A stretch of 64,000 nucleotides of DNA from a bacterium (GTDB lineage Bacteria > Auribacterota > UBA6266), in the NCBI GenBank assembly GCA_023228325.1, contig JALOBK010000001.1, positions 248,001-312,000 on the forward strand, read 5' to 3'. Below, piece after piece: positions 26,698 through 35,600 of the stretch (the first letter of the stretch is position 1; every line of letters starts with the position of its first letter). The notes under the pieces were generated by a model. The model ran no database searches and was not told the DNA's origin. It saw nothing but the letters and a program-made list of their open reading frames with translations. Made by a program: the position numbers and the translations under genes.

Positions 26698-29600
26698 TTA
26701 TAACACCTCCGCGCCATTGAAAGCAATACACGGCGTTAATTCGCCTGAAATAAATTTACCGGTGACGGAAGCCCGCAGATAAGCTTTCTTCCTGATCTCG
26801 AATTTTAACATTACAACCCTGAAAGCATTAAAATCGCCGGTTGACAGGCACCTGCTGTTGAAAACAAGACTCCCTTTATTATCGGTGTAAAGGACCGAAT
26901 TCCTGACATTGCCGAATACATCCACAAACGAAACTATGATTTCTGTCTTTTGTTTTCTGAAATCATCGGGTATCTGCCAATTGATAAAAACGTTTTTCCC
27001 GTCAAGATTAACAGGGTTCCCTTTTGCATCGGTCAGGTCATAATATACGGCATAAGTGTCGCTCAGGTACAGGTCGGAGAGTTTCCTGGAATCAGGCTGC
27101 ATCTTTCTCGTTATTTCAGGCGGGGCAACCATCCTGCTTTTCAGGTCTTCAGTTTTAAACTCTACTATTCCTTCCTGTATTTTTTCCTTCTGCTCTTCAA
27201 ACCTCGGCTTTTCAAGCCTCGCGTTATCTATCTCATATTTTTCCTTATCTTTAATATCCCTCAAAGAATCGGATACTATCGAGAAACTTACTATTTTATC
27301 CGGCATAAAGTTCTCGGCGGTAAATATGTTTTTCTCCAGGTCAAGGGAATCAGGGGCAAACACAACCCGCGTAAAGAATTTACCTTTTTCCTTTTCATTC
27401 AGGGCGTCAAGGTACTTCTGCCCCTCTATGACTCTCTGCATTATCCTTCTTTTTCCCGTAGCATCCTCAAAAATAAAACTCAACACGTGCCTTCCCGGCA
27501 TGCCTGTGGCAATCAGGAATACAACTTTACTGCCTCTCAGGTCAAAGGGAGAGCCTTTTTTATCCTTAGCGGAAACAAATTCATACTTAATTATAGTGTC
27601 AAGCCCTTCCGAAGAAGATTTAACAAGAGAGATAAGTTCCTTCTCTCCGGGGTTTAAATCATTATACAAATCTATAAAGTTATAGGCTTCCGCCTGTTCA
27701 AGAAGCATGTTCCTTGTAAACAGTATGTCATACTGGTAGTTTTCGGGCTGTTTTTTGATTTTCACAAATTCCCGGAAGTAAATTTTCCTGAACAGGTTAA
27801 ACAACATCGATATATATTTGCTTCTGCGCCTTATCTCTATCTCGCTGAAATTAGAGTCGTATTTCCCGTCCACAAGATCTTCCAGTTCCTTGAAAAGCCT
27901 GCTCCTGAGCATTGTGGAAAGAGAAAACGGGTCATGGATTTCCCATATCTTTTCAACACCGGAAAAATCCACGCCGCTTTCCAGCGCCTTGCTGTATTCA
28001 ACAAGCATCGCATCCCCTATCATATTTATCAGTATATCATCTATATTCTTTATCTCATCTTCAGAAAACACGCCGCCGATAGCCCCCATTACTATCCATG
28101 CCTGCCTCGCGAATTCTTCCGAACGGATATCAACAGGCTCATCCGGATTTATTTCGGCAATGGGTTTTTCCTTTGGAAGTTCTTCAAATGTCAGCCTTTT
28201 ATCATAAATATAGAAGGAACGTCCCCTGTAATAATTGCCGTTTTCGTCCATGGGTATCAGCACAGAGTAAACAATGCCTCTTTCATCCATCATATTTACA
28301 ATTGCCGTATTATCCCGATAGTAATATTTCCTGCTTACTCTCTCCCTGTCAAGAAGTCCGCCTTTCTCCACAATTTCGAGAATAGGCCCGACTTTCATCT
28401 CGGGGCTTTCAAAGAGCAGTTTCTTGCCGGTTTCGGTATCATAATCGACTTTTTTAATGAGTTTCCTGCCTTTATATGTCTTAACTTCACTTACTTTCTT
28501 TGTGTCTCCCTCATAATCGATCTCTTTCCTTATTCCCGTGGTCATATCTATCTCTCTGGAAAGCCTGTCCATCTCATCATATTTATATTCGGACAGCATC
28601 TGAATCTCGTCAGTCAGCCTGCCTACATCGGTTATTTCGCCTGTAACCGGGTCTATAAGGTTCTGGGGTATATACACCTTTACGAAATCCCTCACGCCGT
28701 CAAAAAATTCAAATCCGCCTTTTCCGTAATATGACTGGCTGATCGAATAAAGTTTTGTCTCGGGATTCCTTTCCAGGTATATAGTCACATAAGAGTCCGT
28801 ATCCGGGATCTTCACTCTTCTTACATCCGGCTCATCTTCCGGATATTCAAACGTCCACTGGCCTCTTTCCTTGCCGCTGAGAACCACTTTCATCCTGTTA
28901 AACGAATAGGAATCTTCCGCAAGATCGGTTATATACGCTACACATTTCTGCCCTTCCTGCAGGGATTCTTCGGGAGGAACCGGTTTGCCGTCCCTTCCGC
29001 TTCTTGTGGTCATCTCTATTATAACCTGCCGGTCGTTCACGGGATAATATAGGAATTTATCGTATTCCAGCAGTTTTCCCTGTGTGCCGTCTTCATTCAT
29101 TTCCCATTTCTTGCTGGCAAGAGGCATCCTGTTATAATCTATACCCGGGTACCTGGCTTCCCCGGCCCCGCTCAAAAATGCCACCGAATCCCATAATTCA
29201 TTACCTTCCTCATCAATTTCATAGGTAAATTTCTGTATTGTTTTTTTAAGGAAATACCTGTTTTCCGTAACAAGGTAGATATCTTCCTCTTCAGGGCTGT
29301 TTTGCCTGATCAATATAGAAGTTTTTTCCGCTACCGGCGTTACGCCGCCTGTTTTCGGGTCAATCATAGTAAAATATTCCGTAACCGTGCCGTCTTCCTC
29401 ATTGAACATCAAAGCGTCACACCTGTATTTCAGCCCTTCTCCCTTCGATAAAGGCACAGTAAAGATTTCCTGATAAAGAGGCTTGGCGTATATATCATAA
29501 AAGCCGAATGATTTATTTATCTTTTTCGTATCCTGTTTTGTCTGCACTATCCAGTTAAACCTGTCCGGCAATTTTAACTGATATACCCTTTCATAGCATG

Positions 29601-32600
29601 CCGAACAGTAAAATTTCGATTTTATGGAATCTGTCTCCCTGTCATAATATACTTCCGCCGCTTTCTCGTCATTGAAATCCATCAAAGACACCGGCTCCTT
29701 GTTTTTTTTCAAAGCATTCTTATCTATAGTCACGAATTTATAAGACTGAGGGACAAAATGTTTTTCCCGCCCGTTTTCATCTTTATAAACCCCGTTCGAA
29801 TCAAGGGATATCACATCGCCGAGAAAATCTTTGTGGACTAAATAATTTTCGGTGATTTCAGGCTCTTTCCCGTCGACAGTAGACCATTTTTCAATTACGG
29901 TGGTGCTGCCGTCTTCATGATAAAGGATGCCTTTGTCGACTATAAATATCCTTATTATCTGTTCCGCCTGCCCGTAATCGTAGAGAGGTTTTTCCAGCAA
30001 TTCGTCCGATTGAAGGAAATACCAGACGTCTTTGCTTCTGCTGTACCTGTCATAGACTATCCTGTGATACCTTTCCGCCGTAAGCTCTCCGTCCTTGTCA
30101 TAAATCAGTGATTTCATCACGTTTTTATGGCTTTGCCTCCTGCCGTCGGACATCGTCACCTCAGCTTCAGGCAAAAACTCATAAACCTCAATCTCCTTTT
30201 CAACGGCGTCAAACATTACCTTGTAATAAAGTTTTTCCTCCCTGTCCTCTATAATCCTGTGCTCTTCGGTAACAACAAAATCTTTCTTCTGCTCGTCATA
30301 TTCCTGTTTTACATAGAATTTGTATAATACTTCTTTGGGGAACCGGCCCGGGTCGGGCTTATAAGAAAAATTTCCGGGAAAAATAAATTTTTCGCCGTCA
30401 AACACGGTTCCGTCCCGCATAACCCGCGGTTCCGTCCTTTTTATCTCTTCTCCGTCCTTTTCGATAAGACTGCTTTCCATCCTGATGGGCTTGAACTCTT
30501 TCGGCCCGTCCGAATATTTAAATATCTCTGTCACGGAAGAATCCCTGTCATATACGACTTTGACATCTCCCCACGGGAGCATTTCCTCATAACGTATTTT
30601 ATGAAGAGGCGTAGGCACAAATGTCGGGCTCCCTTCCGCCCCGTACTGTATAATAGTGCCTCCGACTTCCGTATAATTATGCCCGAGCCTGTCTCTTCCC
30701 GAACGGGTAATCATTTTAACACCGTCAACCATAACAAATCCGCCGAGTTTCATCCACGCGCCGGTGGAATAATCATGGTACTCGACCTGTTCCCACGCAT
30801 CCAGGCCCGTTTCCTTATCTACGCCCCTGTATATGTAACTGCTTGTCATCATCAGGCGTTTCTTCTCATCTTTTCGGCCCAGGTTGGAAACTATGTATTC
30901 TTCTTCGCCTATCTCTATTATTTTTCTTCCCCTCTCATCTTTTTCCCCGGTTTCACGGGATTTATAAGCAGTCATGAACGTGTATCTCTCGGAAATACCG
31001 GAATCTTCTATAACCGATTCAACCAGGACATCCTTTCCGTAATCGGGCTGGAATTTTGAGTGCAGGCTCTGCCTGAACATCACTTTTCCGGACAGTATGT
31101 TATACCTTTCGCCTTCCATCCTTGTTACGGAATATGTTTTACCTCCGGCATCGGTATATTTATAGTTCGGCTCGAATTTATAGTATTCTTTCAGCACGGG
31201 TTCCGCAAACCCTTCGGTTGAAACCAATCCGTTAATCGATTTATTCAGCCCGGCTATCCAACCCTGAGAAAGTATTATCTCGCCTCTCTTATCAAAAAGG
31301 CTTACCCACGTCTCTTCGACTTTCCTGTTGGGCACTTCATCTATACTTACCATCTCGCGCGAAACAGTAAGTTTCTCCTTATTCCTTTCCTTATAAAGGT
31401 AAACGTCTTTTATTTTTTCGCCGAGTTTGTTGAATTCGCTTATTTCAAGCCTGTCGCCGAGCTTTACCATGACGTTTGTCCCGTCCGGCACTTCGAATTT
31501 ATAGTCGCGTATCTGTTTCGGCTCATTCCACTCCTGAAACAGCCACCCCCTGACTTTATGCGCAACAGGGTCAAAAAGGCCCTTATAAATTTTCCGGGGA
31601 TTCCTTTCATCCCGGTAAAAAAGCATTATTTCATTCGTCCTTTCGTCAACATAATAAATTATTTTTCTGCCTTCGGCGTCTAGGGAAGGAAAAGCTTTTA
31701 AATGGCTGTTTGCAAGGTGCACAGCGTCAAAGAGAGGATAATCGAACCCTTCGATAAATTTCCCGTCAGGGCCTTTCATTATAGGTATTATCTCTTTCTG
31801 CATAAACGCCAGGTTTTCCTCAAAATCATCCTCTTCTATAATGCCTTCTGTAAGGCCGGTAAACATATCGAGCACAGCTACCGCGGTTATAGCCTCATAA
31901 GTAATCTTTTCCTCGACTTTTATCCTCTTTTCCAGTTCTTCGATCCTTATCTCATCGCTCAAACTCCTGTTCTTTTTCTTCAATAACATTTCACGCTGCC
32001 GAATAAGATAACGCAGATATGCGGCCATCTCATTCCGGTAAAAATCTTCTGTTCCCGGTTCGGGGACAAAATTCTGCTCGCAAATTCCCTTGATCTTTTC
32101 AAGGCGGCTTAAATTGCCGTCGAGCTCCGCAGGGGAGATATTCTTCTCGTATATATACCTGAAAAACAAATCAAGCGCTATCGAATCAGTTCTGCTGTCA
32201 GGTTCATACGGCCTGCCCATAATCGAAGAAACTGTCTGGACGACTTCGACCCTGCTTGCTCTTTTCTGCTCATTGGTCTGCGGCAGGCATACCCGGTCAA
32301 TAAGGTTCTCAAGCCGGACTCTCCATATTTCATAACCGGCTCCTCTCCTGCTTAACGTTTCAAACAACTCTTTAAGATGTTTCTCCACCTTATCGCCGGC
32401 CGTCATCCTGCTTCTGTATCCGGCCCATGTGATGTCTAAACTCCTTTCAAGGCAAACAAGATAATCGGCCATCCCCAGGACATTGAAAAGCAGCGGATAA
32501 GAACCTTTCTCGGGGTTATTAACCTGCCCGGATTTTTCCTGGGTCGTAAGAGGATAGAAGAATGTGCCGAAAAAATCGGGAAAAGCGGTATTAAGTCTCT

Positions 32601-35600
32601 TGTAATCTTTGCTGCCCTTAACCTCAAGGGCCAGATCATTATACCTCTCTAAAATCACCGGGAGCCGGTTTATCGCCAGTTTCATATGTTCAACGGCATC
32701 CGCCGTGTTTTGAATCTTATGTATTCTGCATATGCCGGCAAAAATCCGCACCCATTCATTTTCCTCGATGATATCCACCGAAGACGGCCCGAGTATTTTC
32801 AGTATCTCCTCAACCGACGAAATAAAAATACTGTCTTTTTCCCATTCCATTTCAACAGTCTGAGCTTTTAAATCACTGCCGGCATACGGCTCGATTTTAA
32901 TATCCAGGTCCGTCTCTTCCACCCGGCTGACAGCCTCATCGCCGGTTTCCCGCGCGGACACCAGGTCTATTCCCATGGAGTTAAAAATCTCAGCCATCGC
33001 AACGCATCTGGTAAAATTATCTGCCGCGGCATCCATGTAAGAAGCATACGCCTGCTCCCACTGCTCGAGAGAAACTATCAATTCATCCTCGGTCGTATCA
33101 AAACGCCTATACCTTTCCAGCACGGAAGAAATGTTCGCCTGCGCTTTATCTAAAGCGTTTTTCCTGATATTGACGATCCTCATCCGGGTATCAACAGATT
33201 CCAGCTCTATTTCCAGCGTTCTTTTTACGGAATTCGACTGGGAATCCAATATTCTTATATTTTTCCTGTGCTCGACAGTAGCCTTTATGTTTTCCGAAGC
33301 CCTTTTACCCGCATCGAATATCGTCCACATCGCCGTCGCGCTCACATCTTTATTTTTTTCACTGCCGTCGTAAGAAACCCATTCGTCTTCCCTGTTTGTC
33401 ACTATATCGGGCAGTGAAAACCATATCTCCACCGTAGGAATGAAGAAATTCAGGAACGGATCGGTCGCAACGCAATTTGCGCGGGATTCATCAAGATAAG
33501 CATTCATCATCTTCAGAGAAGGGTGTTTTTTCCTGTACTCTTTCCAGATATGGTTAAATTCCTTTTCAGTGACGGAATGGAGCTCAACCGGCTTCAGTGT
33601 CCCGTCAGGGAGTATATAAGCAAATTCACCCGTCTTTATCATATTGCCGATAATATGCTCTTTCAGCTTCTTCAGCTCAGTCTGCACATCGGCGAATTGC
33701 CGTTCTTTGTTGAACAGGAACAACTGCGCCCTGAAGAGTTTATCCTCCATCGATGAATCTTTCGCGTCGACAAGCATGGAAGAGGCAATATCTACGGCTG
33801 AGCGTAAAATATCTATTTCTTCCTGTATGCGCTCCAGTCTTGCGCTTTCATATTCATACCTCACAGCCAGGCTGACTATATTGTTTACTTCCTCAATAAA
33901 AGCTTTTCCGGATTCGGCCTCAGCCGCGCGGTACCTGCTGTCAGCGGCATACCACCTGCCGATATCTTCGGCTATATTCACCCTCCATTTGCCGACCGCC
34001 TGGAATGTTTCATCCCACTTTTTCCTGTCCTCAGACCTGTATGATAATAATATTCCGAGCCCGTCGCCGAGCCCGCTGATAAGGCTTTCCCATCTCTTAA
34101 AATCCTCCACGGAAGCCAGTTCGGCCGCGGACGCAACATCGGATTGGCGCGCGAAAGCCCCGAGTAATTCGCCGGCATTTACAAAATAATCATTCTCAAT
34201 CAGAGAACAGATAAATTCGTTATAAGCATTTCTTAAACTGTCGCCGGCATCTATCAGCCTCGCTTTGGAGAAAAGTATGTCATAAGGGCTGATCATGCCT
34301 TCATTCAGGATATCAGCGGATTTCTCCTGGGAGCTTTTAAGCATTTCCGATGAAAGGCCGAAATAATCTATACTTACCCTCAATTTGTCCATTGCGTTGC
34401 GCAAATCATGCTTCCCGTCGTTTCTCCTGTGGTAAAGACCGGTCATTTCCCGGTTTATCATGTTATCCCATTTGCGGATTATATGTTTCTCCTTCCATAC
34501 GTCGAAACCGAGTTTGCGCACCGTGTTCATAACGTAATCGCTGAAATAAAAACCAAGGTCGAGTTTCTTTTCTTTCTTGCCGAGTTCGGACAGGGAAAAA
34601 AACGATTCAAGGCCGATTGTTCGGTCCCATTTAATCATGTTAAGTATCATCTCCGCCTGCAGTTTCCTCAGCCGCAATATCTGAAGCCTCAGAACAGGAT
34701 CAGGTTTTTCGACCGGCATATTGAAAGAATCCCTGTCCAATTTCTCAAATTCCGTTCCGGTAAGATGGGCTAATGTCTGTTTCGATATTTCAACATCTTT
34801 TTCAGCCTGAGACAGGTTAATCCTGCTCACTTTCAGGCGCGACAGGCAATCCAGCAAAGTCTCAGTGCCCTTATAGCGGTCATTTTCCAGCGCTTTTAAC
34901 GCGTCTTCCCATGCGCCGGAAGCAGCCGAAGCATTTTTTAATTTAAGTTCGGCATCTATATAATTCTGATACGCCTTCAGCGCGTCATACCGGAGATTCT
35001 GCCTTATATACTCGTTTTCCAGTTCGCTCACCCTGACATCAAGTTCCAGGAACTCTATAAGATACTTCCATCCCATGCCTTTTGTCTGGACCGAAGCAAG
35101 CGAGTTAAAACTGATGTCTCCGGCCTCAAAACTGACATAAGGCGTGATTTTGGACAATAAAACCAGGGGTTTCTGCTTTGCTTCCCATAATTTCAGGCGG
35201 GCTTCTTCAATATCTATTTTTGAAAGCGCGAGGTCTCCGACTTCTTCGGATTCCCTGACAATATCATCGAGGACATCAGCCAGTTTATATTCCCCGACAA
35301 ACCTTTCTTCTGTTACCGGCAGATCGAGCAATTTCAGGTCCCGGAGCCTTGCCTCATAATACGCTTTAGTCTCATTTAACGCGCAGACAGCCTCATCGCG
35401 CGCATTCCTGGCATCCATTACCTTCGAAGAATAAAGCACGGTGAAATCGGGAGGTAAAGAACCGGCCGCAAGTTCATCTTTTATTTTTTCGAGGCTTTCG
35501 TCAAACATATCCACATAAGAATCCATATCTTCTATAAGTGATTCAATCCGCGGTAAAGCGGTTTCGATAAGCTCTTTCTCTTCCCTGTATCTTTTTGAAG

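Noticed and set aside
26950..28734. Overlapping plus-strand ORFs of 130-266 codons opposite the giant secreted protein
   Set aside because: They lie wholly antisense to a continuous 3,846-codon frame with recognisable domains, have no RBS or family motifs, and have a composition expected of reverse-frame shadows.
28189..31761. Polymorphic RHS toxin
   Set aside because: YD-like turns occur, but there is no RHS core motif such as PxxxxDPxG, no C-terminal toxin tip and no immunity gene downstream.
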